Assembly: GCF_024679095.1 (NCBI RefSeq)
Contig: NC_066522.1
Coordinates: 5,193,874 to 5,257,873, forward strand
Source of the DNA: Eriocheir sinensis
Taxonomy: Eukaryota > Arthropoda > Malacostraca > Decapoda > Varunidae
Direction of reading: 5' to 3'
Length of the DNA stretch: 64,000 nucleotides
Shown: positions 13,216 through 27,403 of the stretch, piece after piece
Numbering within the stretch: position 1 is the first letter of the stretch
Layout of the letters: each line of letters starts with the position of its first letter
Translations under genes and position numbers: made by a program
Notes under the pieces: model-generated
What the model saw: only the letters and a program-made list of their open reading frames with translations
What the model was told of the DNA's origin: nothing
Databases searched by the model: none

Positions 13216-13767
13216 ATCTCATCCCCTATGCCTCCCATTTCCGTGACGTCACACATTTTTGCGGGCGGATCCTTCTTCCGAGCCACCCATCCCTCAGTAA
13301 CTCCCTAAATCCTCTCCTATTCCTCCTCCATGTGACCTGAGGTTAATTTCCTTCTTACTCCCCACCCTTAATTTTTTTCCTCCTCCGCCTTCAACCTTAA
13401 TGTTCTCCTTACTCCGCTTTCCCCGTGATCTGACGTTAATCCTTTCCTCCTTTGCCTTCAACCTTAATCTGTTTCCTCCTCCGCCTTTACGCGGCTTAAC
13501 ATTACTTCTTTTTCTATTTCCTTAACAGTATTTATCCTCCTCAAATGGTTTTGACTCGAAATATAAATACAAATGCAAAATACTTTTTTTTTCTAGGTGC
13601 CAAAATACAAATACAAATACAAAATATTTTTTTTCTGGGTGCCAATATACAAATACAAATACAAAATACTTTTTTCTCTGTATGTCAAAATACAAATACA
13701 AATACATTAAAATTGTATTTAAATACAATTCAAATACAAATACAATTGTATTTGATCCACCCCTGGT
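13216..13767 (-). mobile_element. Remains of hAT element: 5' side and terminal repeat
   Basis: 13216-13540 is pyrimidine-rich and unassigned. 13555-13750 has tandem 'caaatacaaata' repeats. It ends in TTGTATTTGATCCACCCCTG, whose reverse complement CAGGGGTGGATCAAATACAA is a typical hAT terminal repeat. The matching opposite end beside 12736 was not found. Confidence 0.55.
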
Positions 13768-13889
13768 CAGGCCGCTAGTGTTCTACAAATACGAACTTGA
13801 CAGATTGTATAATTGCCCGGGGGAAGTGATAGATGGAGTGCAATGTTGGGAAGTGAAGTATTTAGTGTAGGACAAAACTGGCCTTTCGC

Positions 13890-14580
13890 ATATATTATAC
13901 ATTATCATTAAATTAAGGGCACTACACTAAGCAAGCGTGAGAGGAATTTAGGAGTAACCTCTGATGTCCCTCTAAAAGGATTCAATGCATTCAAGCTAAA
14001 AATTGTGCAAACAGGGTACTGAGTGTCATTTCAATGAGAGTATTCAATAAAAATGCTGACGTTATCCTCAAGTAATATTTAATAAGACTTCATCTCGATT
14101 CTGCTGTGCGGTTCTGGTCTTATTACCGAACGGACATTATCGGGTTAGAACCTGAGCAGAGGAGGATGACAAAAATGATTAACTGATTGATAAACTTACC
14201 ATAAAAGGACAGACTGAAACATTTATAGTAGTAAGGCGAAGGGTGCGACGAGACGATCGAAATTTATAAATTGATGAATGGTTCTAAAAAAGGTAATGTT
14301 AATAAGGTTGTGGTCGTAAGAAGGCCGCGTATGACATGTGGGTATGGGTTGAAGTTGGATAAATTCAAGTTCAGCAAAGACACAGGCAAGAATTGATTTA
14401 CCAATAGAGTAAGAGATAACTGAAACAGACTTCGCAGTCATGTTGTGAATACCAATACAATAGACACCTTCATGATATGATTAGAAAAGTTCACGAAGAG
14501 TGGTTAGGTGGGGTTAGGTTTACAGGAGCTGCCTTGCATAGGCCTGCCGGCCTCTTGCAGACTCCTCGTGTTCTTATGTA
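13890..14580 (+). mobile_element. Old CR1-like LINE 3' fragment
   Basis: Broken reading matches the C-terminal part of the CR1-like reverse transcriptase protein: 'RNLGVTSDVPLK' and 'CGSGLITERTLSG', then 'RGG*QK*L' where the other copies read VQSQATKMI. The 3' end 'gagctgccttgcataggcct ... gttcttatgt' is of CR1 3' type. Many stops and frame shifts are present. Confidence 0.65.
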
Positions 14581-14613
14581 GTCAGTCCTCTATTTGCAGT
14601 TGTGCCAGCGGTC

Positions 14614-16722
<2,109 letters not shown>

Positions 16723-16832
16723 CAGCTGCCTCCTTTACTGTTAAAAAGAAGGCTCCCACTCCGTCAACAGTTTACACAGCCTTCCTGTGCATGTACTGCC
16801 CCTCACGCCCCGTTCTCTGCCACCCCGCAGAG

Positions 16833-17010
16833 CTGCACCGAGAAGAGGTGATATCGTCAAAGGAGCCCCTGCGGTGGGACGTGCGGAGCCGCCTGGTGGT
16901 GCGGGTGGCGGCTGAGGACGACGGCCAGGAGTACTCCTGCCGTGCCCTCCACCCCGCCTTGCAACACTCCCCCACCACCCTCGTCGCCTCCCTCACCCTC
17001 GCCGTCCTGC
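16833..17010 (+). CDS. Nephrin-like protein, exon for second half of Ig2
   Basis: C-terminal half of Ig2: [20 protein letters not shown], with the D-x-G-x-Y-x-C motif and second cysteine, then [12 protein letters not shown]. The donor is CTGC|GTAAGT in phase 1. The upstream sequence is CCCCGCAGAG|CTG. The first AG (exon from 16831) would break the frame with exon 1; the second AG (exon from 16833) restores it in phase 0, so I chose 16833. An unseen small exon in the 15.6-kb intron is the alternative. The high-GC exon sits right after a LINE tail. Confidence 0.82.
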
Positions 17011-17859
17011 GTAAGTCGCCTCGCTTGGTTGCCTTGTGTATTTTGTGTCGTGCTCGGTGTGTATGTGTAATTCACCTCTTGGTCTGCTGCGGGTCTCTCT
17101 CGAGACAGCCAGCCGTTCCCCTACGGAAGAGCACAGAGCTCATAGTACCGATCTTTGAGTAGGACTGAGACCACTCACACACAACACACCGCGACAACGA
17201 GGTCACAACTCCTTGCTGTGTGTGTGTGTGTGTGGGTGGGGGGGGAAGTGTTACTTAGTTTGTTGACCTACATTTTACTGTGCCGACTTTTACACATTTT
17301 ATATGGTATTTTGGTTATTACTTCGTGGGTCTGTTCACCACTAATACTAACTGTCTATTTCTTCACCTCCCGTTCCTTTCCTAGTGGCAAACTTGACTAC
17401 AAAAATAGACCCGACGCTTGCTGCTCACTCGCACGTCTATTCCGTTCATCTCTTTGATGCAAGAGCATAAAAACACCTTCGCTTCCTCATCCACAATGAT
17501 AGAAAGTGAAGTGTGCCAGTCTGTCAGCTCCTAGTTTTCCTTTTCACAACGGTAAAGGTTGTAGCAATTTTCTCGTACACTCAGTCACTCTTCTCTCCAG
17601 GACACCAGTCTTCGTTTAAGTATTTTTTTGTCATTCTTTTCAAACTTTCCTTCCCGTCCCTTGGATCACCTCATGAACTTAATTGTTCTTTGAAACTCAG
17701 GTTTTCTTTGCTTTTTAGAGCACCGCAGTCTAGGACATTTACAGCATTTGTTTTCCGATTCTTTGCCGGTCTCGATTTGGGTTAAGAGGAAATACTGCCA
17801 CTGTTGATGCTGCTGCCACTTGCTTCACTACTACTTCTACAACTAAAATAAAAAATAAA
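17011..17859. other. Intron, no feature recognised
   Basis: Only a short GT run at 17217-17233. The rest is unassigned T-rich intron. Confidence 0.5.
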
Positions 17860-17923
17860 AATAAATATAAAAATAATAATAATATTGATAACAATTATCA
17901 TACAAATGGTAAAATAAATAGTA

Positions 17924-18003
<80 letters not shown>

Positions 18004-18045
18004 CCTATCACAACTACAGACTATTATAATTATTATATACATATG

Positions 18046-18086
<41 letters not shown>

Positions 18087-18165
18087 TACTACTAATACTA
18101 CTATTGGTAGCAATAGCAGTAGTGGTTGAGGTAGTAGTAGTAGTAGTAGTAGTAGTAGTACCGCT
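17860..18165. repeat. (AAT)n, (ATT)n and (AGT)n arrays
   Basis: Trinucleotide runs: AAT/ATA about 17920-18003, ATT about 18043-18083 and AGT about 18130-18160. Confidence 0.93.
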
Positions 18166-19103
18166 GGTGGGGGTGGTAGTGTTAGCTGAACAAGTAAATA
18201 TAACGTTTGGGATCTGCAAGAGGTCGGTAGGCCTGCACAAGAAAGCTTCTGTAAACCTAGTAGTAGTATATAGTAGGATTAGTAGTAGTTGTGTAGAAGT
18301 AGTAGTAGTTGAAAGAGGGTCAGGAAGGTTCAGATGTCATCTATATCGTACGGCGCCGGTATTAACGATAACGTCTATACGGTACGGTACCGGTACTGTA
18401 GTCGGTTCACCCAAGTCTGAAGTGAGCATTATCGTGCGCTGGCAACCTTATGTCACACTGCGTGTCCGATTTCGTGGAGAGAGAGAGAAAATATCCATAT
18501 TTCCGAGATATCCTCTTAGGCTCTTACTCGTGTAAGAAGGAACTGAGGGACTGAACGTGATGGGCTGATGGTAAGTATTGGTACCGGTACCGAGCACTAA
18601 ATAGTCGGATCACCCAAGTCTGAAGTGAGCATTATCGTGCGCTGACAACCTGCTGTCACACGTTGTGTCCGATTTCGTGGATACTGTATGCTAGTCTACG
18701 CATAGTGAACAGTCGTCAGTGTCAGTAATATGCAGGCAGCAATAACAAATACCGTCAATTATAGTCGATTACGAGTTAAAAAATATTAGTAATGTCGTAA
18801 ATAGCTATTTTATTAATTTACAAGATCGCTGATTATGATTATTAAACAGCCTTGAACTTGTCCACTATCGAGAAAATTAGCAAAACAGAAAATTAATAAA
18901 ACAGATGTCTGCGACATTTCCAATATTTTTTAACTCTATCTACTATCGTAGAGACGTCGTTGCTCCTGTCCTTTTCCTTTTCTCTGAATTACTTTTTTTT
19001 GTTCTATCTTACGCAGAGTCCTTTGAAAGTTAAAGTTGTATTAAGCACAGCGACATTTTATCCTTCCTTTGCTAACTGAACCCACCCTCCCCGTCCCCTG
19101 CAG
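18166..19103. repeat. Tandem duplication with GGTACCGGTACC palindromes, then plain intron
   Basis: Two copies, near 18375-18475 and 18575-18685, share 'cacccaagtctgaagtgagc', 'attatcgtgcgctg', 'caacct' and 'gtgtccgatttcgtgga'. Each is preceded by a GC-palindromic stretch (ggtaccggtac). A diverged third copy of the same family lies at about 25690-25760 (actatcgttctctggcaacc). 18706-19103 is AT-rich with no feature other than the pyrimidine tract before exon 3. Confidence 0.6.
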
Positions 19104-19466
19104 ACGCCCCCGGGCCGCCAGTTATCACCGGCTACAAAACAGGAGACGTACTGGCCGTGGGCGACAGAAAAACGCTCGTATGCCAGGTGACGGGGGGTCG
19201 CCCCCGCCCCTGGGTCACATGGTACAGACACGGGCGGCCGCTGACCCACGCCCCGGCCGCCCCCCAGCCCACCAAGGCGCCGCTGCACATCGGCCTACCC
19301 ACCACGGTCACCAGCACCACAAGCGCCACCGCCCGCGAGAGGACCGTGAGGGTGGAGCAACTGGTGACGGCGGCCAGGGAGGAGGACGAGGCTGTGTACG
19401 AGTGTCGGGTGTCCAGCGACCTCCTGCCCCGCCCCCTCACTGCCAACGTTACCCTCACCGTGCACT
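19104..19466 (+). CDS. Nephrin-like protein, exon for complete Ig3
   Basis: A whole Ig domain in one exon. APGPPVITGYKTGD leads in; RKTLVCQVTGG holds the first cysteine, PWVTWYRHG the core tryptophan, and REEDEAVYECRVSS the second cysteine. It closes with LTANVTLTVHC, which contains an N-glycosylation sequon (NVT). The acceptor is CCCTGCAG|AC and the donor TGCACT|GTGAGT, with phase 1 at both ends, the classical Ig module boundary. The split codon joins exon 4 as VHYPPEDV, a natural nephrin-type linker. The last 30 bases and the donor are the source of the array at 24008-24600. Confidence 0.93.
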
Positions 19467-19512
19467 GTGAGTAGCAATCACCTCGCCCAGCACGCTCCGC
19501 CCCCTCACTGCT
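19467..19512. repeat. First unit of donor-derived array
   Basis: Directly after the Ig3 donor the sequence runs cacgctccgccccctcactg, the linker of the array that continues at 23330 and 24008. It is cut after 'actgct' by the transposon at 19513. Confidence 0.7.
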
Positions 19513-20479
19513 TTAGTCCATGTGACACCCCAGATTTTCATGAGTTGGTACCACCTGGGGTGTCAAAATTTCACCATGTTTTCTTGAAAGGTATATACCT
19601 ACCCATAGATGAAAAAAACAAACTTCGAAGCCAAGCTTGGAACGGTAGCCTAGTTAGTGATCAACTTTTAAAGATGGAGAACCGCGTCCGATCAAGGACT
19701 CAAAATTATGGGGTAGGAGAAATATAAATTGCGTTATCTTTTGAAATAATTGCCTTTTGCCACAAATGACAACTGGAAATGTTGGAAGCTTTGTCTTCTA
19801 CATATCTGTACCTCTTATACGCCAATGTGCTAATTAAGTAGGTCATCAGAGGTCAAAATGTCACGAAACTCGACCCAAGATTAAAATCTGATCACCTGTC
19901 CATAAAAAGTACCACAGTTACTCTACCAATGGGAATTTCTCAGCCAAAATAGGCTCAAATAAAAGTTAATTGTATCGAAGTCCATTTTATACTAAAAGTG
20001 TAAAATTTATTTATATCTGAGCCATGATAACGAATTTTGACATATTTGAAAACAGACGTTTCTAGGTGCCATAGTAGATGCCAATTTGTTGCTGTTCATG
20101 TAAAAAGTTTCACAATTTTTCAATACAAATATCAAATATAATGTGCAACAGTGCTCTTATTTAGTTTAGGGCTGTTAAGTTAATTATGGATTTTCAGGCC
20201 TATTGAAACCTTTATTTCCAGCCTAATCCTACTGGCTCAAAGAAGTTACAATTTTAAATTACAACACAATTATAGTGACCCGAAGAGCATGAAATACAGC
20301 TACATGTGCTCCCCCAGAGAGAGCAAAAAATAACTGATACATTTATTAAGTGTTTCATCAGATTTGAGCCCTTGCACTACCAAGCATCACATCCCCCTAC
20401 AGTACCACAGCGTGTCCATTAAAAGGGGATCCAGTATCCAGGTCTGAGTAGCATCTCGATCTTCGTCGTCATCATCATC

Positions 20480-21560
20480 ACATGACCATTCAAATTCAAC
20501 CTTGTCATGTTCCTCCTCCTCCTCTTGTATGCTTCTACAAGTCTACAAATTGCATACGTATCTGCACCTCATCCCGTTCTGGAGGCAGGAACAACTCTCC
20601 TTCAAGCACTGCTCCCCTGGCAGCATCACGAAAGACCTTTTGGGGCCAAAGAGAATGGCACCGTGGCTTTTAAAGAATTCTGTAATGAAAGGCTTGACGT
20701 CAGTGCCACCAAGGATTTCTTCGATCCACTGAAGAAACAGAGGCTGTAGAATTTCAGAGATACGAAAATAAAGATTCTTTCAAAATACAGAAACGAAGCA
20801 TCATCATGAAGGCTAACAAGAGCCTGTTTGTGAAAATGACCTTCACTAGACAGACCAGAAAGTTGGACATGAAGGATGTGTTATCTTATCGTCTTGGGCT
20901 TTATTTAGCAAACCTTGATGGCACCCTTTGGAAGACCAATAAAGCACAGCTCTCCATATTCCTGAGGAAGGATTTTTCATCAGTAGATACCATCCCTTCT
21001 AACTCAGCTTGCATCACTATGGAATGGCCATTTTACAAAAAATGATGGCAAACACCACTAATGCCTCTTTTGGAGAAGCCTTCAAATCCATCTTGTCTGC
21101 GGTTCTGAGGAAAGGGAGAGTCAACCGCCGAATTGATATTATCTTTGACGTGTACAACCAAAAATGAAGAGCGGGTAAACAGAGAGTCTGAGAGTGCCAT
21201 AACATTTGGTAAGATTGGATCTGGTCACAGGTTGAATCAATGAAAGAGTTTTCTACAAGGGAAAACAGCAAGATCCAACTGATTTATTTTCAAGTTAAGG
21301 AATAGAGCAATGACCAAAGTCTACGTGAGAGGCTAGACAGAAAAGAGCTTTTCCTCACAGACGGAGACCAGTGCACAAGAGTTACAAAGGACTCGGTATC
21401 GGATGTTCAAGATCTACAGAGCAGCCAGGAGGAGTCATACACCCGGCTACTCCATCATGCCGAGCATTGCGGCATGTTTGGTCTGGCAGCTGTTGTCATC
21501 GTGGCACCAGACATTTTGGAAATGGCCTTCACATCTAAGTTAAAATTAGAGATGCACCGG
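20480..21560 (+). pseudogene. Decayed coding region inside long-TIR transposon
   Basis: Broken readings on the + strand include KENGTVAFKEFCNERLDVSA, then [59 protein letters not shown] and VVIVAPD. The last two resemble 'SxQEEADTRxxLHAxH...VVIVxPDTD', a motif I know from unannotated repetitive proteins of invertebrate genomes. I cannot name the family with certainty. Stops and shifts near 20748, 21043, 21166 and 21245 rule out function. Its place between long inverted repeats suggests it belonged to the transposon, perhaps as its nuclease or transposase (inference). Confidence 0.5.
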
Positions 21561-21669
21561 AGCCAGTATGTCAAGTTATGGCCGGAACCGGAACTAGCCG
21601 GAACTATCAAAATGTTCCGACCAGAACTGGAACTGGAAAGCTTACATATATTAAATATTCAGTACTCTA

Positions 21670-22477
<808 letters not shown>

Positions 22478-22815
22478 GGGGTCCAAGACTACCCACATGC
22501 TGTCCTGATGATTGCCTATCAACTCAGACTCCAGCGAAACTCTCTAAAGAGGATCAAGTGAAGTTCGGGAGGGTGGGGGGATTAGTCAAGCAAGATGGCG
22601 GCAATATAAAACAGTTGGCTGTGCCATCAATTGGCTGGGACCAACCAAAAGAGTAAAGATGAGGGCATACGGTGTAGCTGAGCATGGCCGCATTGCTTAT
22701 CTCAGTAAAATTGCCCCTTGAGCCTGTGGCGTGACATCCAGGTTACCACAGTTTACCTTCCCGAGGTTTCCCCAGGTACCCATTTATCGACCAGCCCGAA
22801 AGGGAAGATGAATAT
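22478..22815. mobile_element. SINE fragments (family A body, reversed family B body)
   Basis: 22478-22656 matches family A (gactacccacatgctgtcct, caagatggcggcaatataaa). 22735-22810 (gaggtttccccaggtaccca, tatcgaccagcccgaaa) is the reverse complement of the family B body. No pol III head is seen. Confidence 0.6.
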
Positions 22816-23329
22816 ATTTAGTTTATTCAACGAGATAGCTTACTGTTATATTTACTGTGTTTTATATCGATGATGATGATGATGAAGACTGAGATGCTAC
22901 TCAGACATAGATACTGGAGCCCCTTTAGTGGACACACTATGGGACTGTAGGAGAATGTGATGTTTGGTAGTGCAAGGGTGGTCAGATTTTAACCAGGGGT
23001 CAAGTTTCGTAACCTTTTGACCTCTTGTAACCTACGTAATTAGCATTTTAGCATATAAGATATACAAGTATGTCCAACAAAGTTTCCAACATTTTGAGAG
23101 GTCATATGTAGTAAAAAGCAATTAGTTCTAAAGATGTCGCAATATATATTTCCTCTACCCTATAAATTTGCGTCCCGGATCGGGCGCGGTTCTCCATCTT
23201 TCAGAGTTGATTACTAGCACTAAGCTACCGTTCCAAGCTTGGCTATATTTTTTTTTATCTATGGGCATATGGGTTTCATGAAAGCATGGTAAAAATTTGG
23301 AACCAATATCAAGTCTTGCTCATGGACTA

Positions 23330-23394
23330 CTAACGTTGCTCTTACCGTGCACTCTTGAGTCCCGCCCCGCCATGCCTCGCCCTCTGACTGCTAA
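23330..23394. repeat. Donor-derived array, middle piece
   Basis: One unit between the two transposons: ctaacgttgctcttaccgtg, then 'cactcttgagtcccgccccg' and 'cctctgactgctaa'. The last TAA is the left target duplication of the MITE that follows. Confidence 0.75.
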
Positions 23395-24007
23395 AGCTAC
23401 GGTTACACTAGTCAACGAAACGCTTGGAGTCCAACCTTAAACAGCTGTCCATCCAATTCTATCTTTGGACGAGTGGTTAGACGAGTCCAACCTTGCCGTT
23501 GGAAATGTTTAGGTTTCTGCCTTTTCAACGGCGTCAAGACGAAAAGAAGAAGAAGAAGAGGAAGAACAACAACAACACATGTGCCACGCTGTGAGCTGCT
23601 TTCCCGGAAGAAAGAAGACAATTGCCATCACGGCGAGAACAGATGAAGTTATGGGGCGTAGGGAGAGGAAATGTTTAAACGAATGTCTGCTTATTGCCAC
23701 TATATACATTCTATAAAATTTTATTCCTATTTCAAGATATTTTTATACAATTAAATACTTCATCTCTTATGACTGAATAAGCTGTATACTTTGTTTTCAA
23801 ATATGTCATAAATATGAATACTGTATAATATAGATCTTCAGTTTTCTTCCCTTGGATGAGATCCAAGGGAAGGAGTACAACGCTACTGAGCGAGGTATCT
23901 TTCCTCCTACCCTACGCTTGGATTCCAAACGAAATCCTCCAACCTTGGACGAAATTCAAGCGAATCGTTGGAATCCAACCATTTCGTTGACTAGTGTAAC
24001 CGTAGCT
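23395..24007. mobile_element. Tourist/Harbinger-type MITE, 613 bp
   Basis: Perfect 26-bp terminal inverted repeats (outer bases AGCTACGGTTACACTAGTCA) are flanked by TAA on both sides (23392-23394, 24008-24010). A 3-bp TWA target duplication is the mark of PIF/Harbinger elements. No transposase is visible. Subterminal 'gtccaacc/ggttggatt' motifs are also inverted. Confidence 0.85.
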
Positions 24008-24600
24008 TAACGTCACCTTCACTGTGCAATGCGAGTCCTACCCCGCCGCGCTCCGACCCCTCATTGCTAACATTACTCTTACCGTGCACTGTGAGTACCG
24101 CCCCCTTAATACTAACGTTACCTTCACCGTGCAATGTGAATTCCGGCCCACCCCGCCCCGCCCCGCCCCCTCACGCTAACGTTACCTTCACGGTGCACAG
24201 TGAATCCCGCCCCGCCCCGACCCCTCACTGCAAACGTAACCTTCACCGTACACTGAGTCCCGCCGCCCCGGCCCACCCCGCCCCCTCAATGCTAACGTTA
24301 CCCTCACCGTGCACTGTGAGTCCCGCCCCGCCCCCTTACTGCTAATGTTACCCTCACCGTGCACTGTGGGTCCTGCCCCGCCCCGCGCCGCCCCCTCACT
24401 ACTTACGTTACCCTCACCGTGCACTGTGAATCCCGCCCCGCCTCCTCACCGCTAACGTTACTCTCAACGTGCACTGTGAGTCCCGCCGCCCCACCCCTTT
24501 ATTGCCAACGTTAACCTCACCGTGCACTGTGAGTCCTGCCCTGCCATGCCACGCCCTCTGACTGCTAACGTTACCCTCACCATGCAGTGAGTCCAAGATA
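24008..24600. repeat. Tandem array copied from Ig3 exon end plus splice donor
   Basis: About 10 to 11 units of roughly 50-60 bp, each 'ctgctaacgttaccctcacc', 'gtgcactgtgagtcc' and a 'cgccccgcccc' linker. The unit equals the last coding bases of exon 3 (reading NVTLTVHC) plus its GTGAGT donor. Intact GTGAGT after GCACT occurs at about 24091, 24316, 24476 and 24529; other units carry GTGAAT, GTGGGT or CGAGT. Confidence 0.88.
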
Positions 24601-24773
24601 TACAGCAAATGTTATGAAATTTATATATTTACGGAACGTACACCGTCTTTTATTCACAATGAAGTGATAACAATAACAGTAATATTCAATATTAAATGGT
24701 AGTGTAGTAGATATTGTTGTAGATACATGATTGCAATGAAAGGAACAAGTATACATAAAAAAGTTATATACTA

Positions 24774-24832
<59 letters not shown>

Positions 24833-25052
24833 ATTGTCACTATCATTATCACCATCAACCAGTTCATGGCAAAGGCGTTCACCTGTCTTACCTGCATAAA
24901 TTTGTACAGTGCCTCTCCTTGAATTACCCACGTTCACCTGTACTCCTAGTAGTATATATGTTCACCTAAGCCCTGTGTTTATGTTGATTTACGGCCCTTC
25001 CTTCTCCTTGCACCCCGACACTCGCCTCTGTTTACCCTGACTCGCGGCAAAG
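24601..25052. other. Intron with (TTA)n array
   Basis: (ATT)n microsatellite at about 24775-24832. The remainder is unassigned up to the acceptor of exon 4. Confidence 0.6.
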
Positions 25053-25172
25053 ACCCTCCCGAGGACGTGTCTGTGACTGGGCCGACGGTGGTGGCGGCGG
25101 GCCAGCTGTTCACCCTCACCTGCCGCTCCTCCCCTGCCAACCCCCCTCCCACGCTCACCTGGCGTCTGCAAG
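25053..25172 (+). CDS. Nephrin-like protein, exon for first half of Ig4
   Basis: Reads PPEDVSVTGPTVVAAGQLFT, then LTCRSSPANPPPTLTWRLQ. The first cysteine, the NPPPTLTW motif and the 'xSVTGP' lead-in are typical of nephrin and sticks-and-stones Ig domains. The acceptor is GGCAAAG|AC (A before AG, slightly weak) and the donor CAAG|GTGAGC. It enters and leaves in phase 1, matching exons 3 and 5. The exon is only 120 bp and lies 193 bp before the second half. Confidence 0.9.
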
Positions 25173-25365
25173 GTGAGCTCATCTAACCTACATCACTAAT
25201 GCTTTCCTATATGAATGACTCATGATAACCTAGGGTAGACCACATCAAAAAAATTAAAGAAAACTGATAAAATATTTTCCCCCTCTAATTGCAATCCAAC
25301 AATCAAATAATACCACTACACGATCACATGGGCACCAAACCTTTTCCTCTCTCCTTTCCCTTCAG

Positions 25366-25551
25366 GTACCCGCATAGCATCAGGAGCGTCAGTGGTGAGC
25401 GAGGGGGCGGGCGGGGGATGGGTGACCTCTGCCCAGCTTACCCACCATATGCCAAAGACCCCCGACACCACCCAGGCCACGGCGCAGTGCCTCGCCACGC
25501 ACCCGCTCTCCACCAGACTCCTCACACAGACCCATGTCATCACGGTCATCA
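25366..25551 (+). CDS. Nephrin-like protein, exon for second half of Ig4
   Basis: Reads TRIASGASVVSEGAGGGWVT, TQATAQCLATHPL with the second cysteine, and LLTQTHVITVI as the final strand. The acceptor CCCTTCAG|GT follows a strong pyrimidine tract; the donor is ATCA|GTAAGT. Phase 1 at both ends. In place of the usual D-x-G-x-Y-x-C, this domain has TTQATAQC, a looser motif also common in the middle domains of nephrins. Confidence 0.9.
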
Positions 25552-25949
25552 GTAAGTGTCGCCGCCGCCAGATGGTTGCAGGCTGCCTCTCACTGTACGC
25601 AAGTCACTGTGACTGATAGTGTGCATGAGGCTTCCTTTACTGGTAACGTCAACAACATGGCCTTATGCAAGCTTTTGTGTTATTGTCGCGGCGCATGAGT
25701 GCAGTGTGCACTATCGTTCTCTGGCAACCTGCTGTCTCCGGGCGTGTTCAATTTCTTGGATAATGATAGACTACGCATCAGGGTTATTTTGATTTAAATA
25801 AAAATATTTCAATGTACGAGTATATGAGAGAGAGAGAGAGTTACAGTACACTGAAGGAATGATTCACATTCGACAGAGTTAAAATATAACAATAGTGACA
25901 TAAAATTATATCTAGATTGGATTCAAGAGTATGTAACTCCTGGGCACTA
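25552..25949. other. Intron with old repeat fragments
   Basis: 25690-25760 is a diverged copy of the 18.4-kb duplication. 25789-25830 (cagggttattttgatttaaa) looks like another hAT-type terminus without a partner. A short (GA)n run lies at 25828-25841. Confidence 0.4.
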
Positions 25950-26776
25950 ACCTGTGCTGGAGTAAGTAGGACATGCTGGAGTAGGTAGGAAGACACCTAC
26001 CGAACGGGCGCAAGCCACTCCCGGTGAGGTATATATGGGAGGTGGAAAGGGAGCTGAAGCCCTCCAAAGACCCTTCCCATGTCCTCACTAACCGTTTCCC
26101 TATTGTCTCACCAACACCGGAGAGTAGTTCAGCATGATCTCTAAAGACAGATCCTCTCTCTATCCACACCACACTACATTCACACAACATATACACCTTT
26201 TCCCAAAATTCAAATTTCAAAATGGCACACCTACATCATGCTTCGGAGTCCCCGCCTGGGGGGGGGGGGACCACAAATTCCCCCAGGGAGGACTCCCCTT
26301 CTGGCTGCCGACCCGAGAGGTGTCTTGATAACTCCTCGAACCTCTTTCTTCTCAATTTCTGCAACATTCGCGGTCTTCGTTCTAATTTTCATTCTGTGGA
26401 GCACCATCTCTCTTCCTCTAAACCTCACCTTCTCTTCCTCACCGGAACACAGGTTTCTGAGGCTACTGACAGCAATCTCTACTCTGTTTCCTCCTACTAT
26501 CTCTATCCTAAATTTCAATCCAAAGCTGGATGTTGCGCCTACGTGAGCAACGACATCACTTGCTCCCGTGCCCTCAACCTTGATTCTTCAGAATTTTCCA
26601 CCATCTGGCTAAGACTTCATTGTCATTCTATTACTAAATACATCTGTGCTGTGTACCTCTCACCTAACTCTACCTACTAACTATGTAAAATTCTTTGACT
26701 ATTTGAACTTTAAAGTTGAGCTGAAATCTCTATCCTAGGAGATTTCAATGTTCACCACCAGCTTTGGCTTTCATCC
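25950..26776 (+). mobile_element. Jockey-like LINE, 5' UTR and endonuclease start (copy J2)
   Basis: The 5' region (acacctaccgaacgggcgca, then cactcccggtgaggtatata) matches the start of copy J4 on the other strand, so both copies are near full length at the 5' end. The coding part shows FCNIRGLRSNFHSVEHHLSS, LFLTGTQVSEATDSN, GCCAYVSNDITCSRA and VYLSPNSTY, an endonuclease domain, with shifts near 26300 and 26665. It is cut at 26776 by an inserted CR1-like fragment. Confidence 0.85.
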
Positions 26777-27403
26777 CACCAATTTTGCCTGTGTCCTGTT
26801 GAATCCTGAATTTATCAGTAAACCCCGTTACTTTCGTCCCTACCGTCCTCTCTACCTCTTAAAAATTTATCCTTATTCTCCCTTATTAAAGCCCTTCATC
26901 CATTTATAATCCCTAGCTCCATGTCTCCACACACCCCCGCCTTTCTAGAGAAATACAAGTTTAACTCTTTGTCTTTCCTCCTCATGTGGGATTTCTCAAC
27001 CCCTGAATCATCTTAGTCATCCTCCTCTGCACCGATTCGAAATAAATTGTGAGCTCACCAAGACCCCAGGAATCCTCTCGCACCCAGATCTACTTATGAG
27101 AGTGTCATTTAAGCAATAGTTATGTGAGGTTGTAGTTACACCTACACCAGACCTACCTCAGAAATACTGCACTCCCACCATTGATCATTTATCCCATTTA
27201 TCCGCCCAGTCATATAATTGTTTGAGTTCAGAATAGAATACTGGCCTCCTAAGTCTTACTCAACCGATCTACCTATCTGCTGCCAAATTTACTTCATTCA
27301 TCACTACTAATTTAATTCCTAAGTCATTGATATAAAAAAAATAATAAAGTGGACCTACAATTACGAACCTTGGGCCCCCCTCATGTACACATCCCCAGTC
27401 AGA
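26777..27403 (-). mobile_element. CR1-like LINE fragment inserted in J2
   Basis: Minus-strand reading gives RRMTKMIQGLRNP and TCISLEKRGV, matching the C-terminal part of the CR1-like protein (QATKMIPSLRNKP ... SLEKRRL). TCATCC flanks both sides (26771-26776, 27404-27409), a likely 6-bp target duplication, and the Jockey-like reading frame matches copy J4 when the insert is skipped. It is 627 bp and 5'-truncated. Confidence 0.75.

Noticed and set aside
16831..16832. First AG of CAGAG as exon 2 start
   Set aside because: Would break the frame with the strong phase-0 donor of exon 1; kept only as an alternative.
24064..24345. Proline-rich open frame of 93 codons
   Set aside because: It is the donor-derived array read through; no acceptor opens it.
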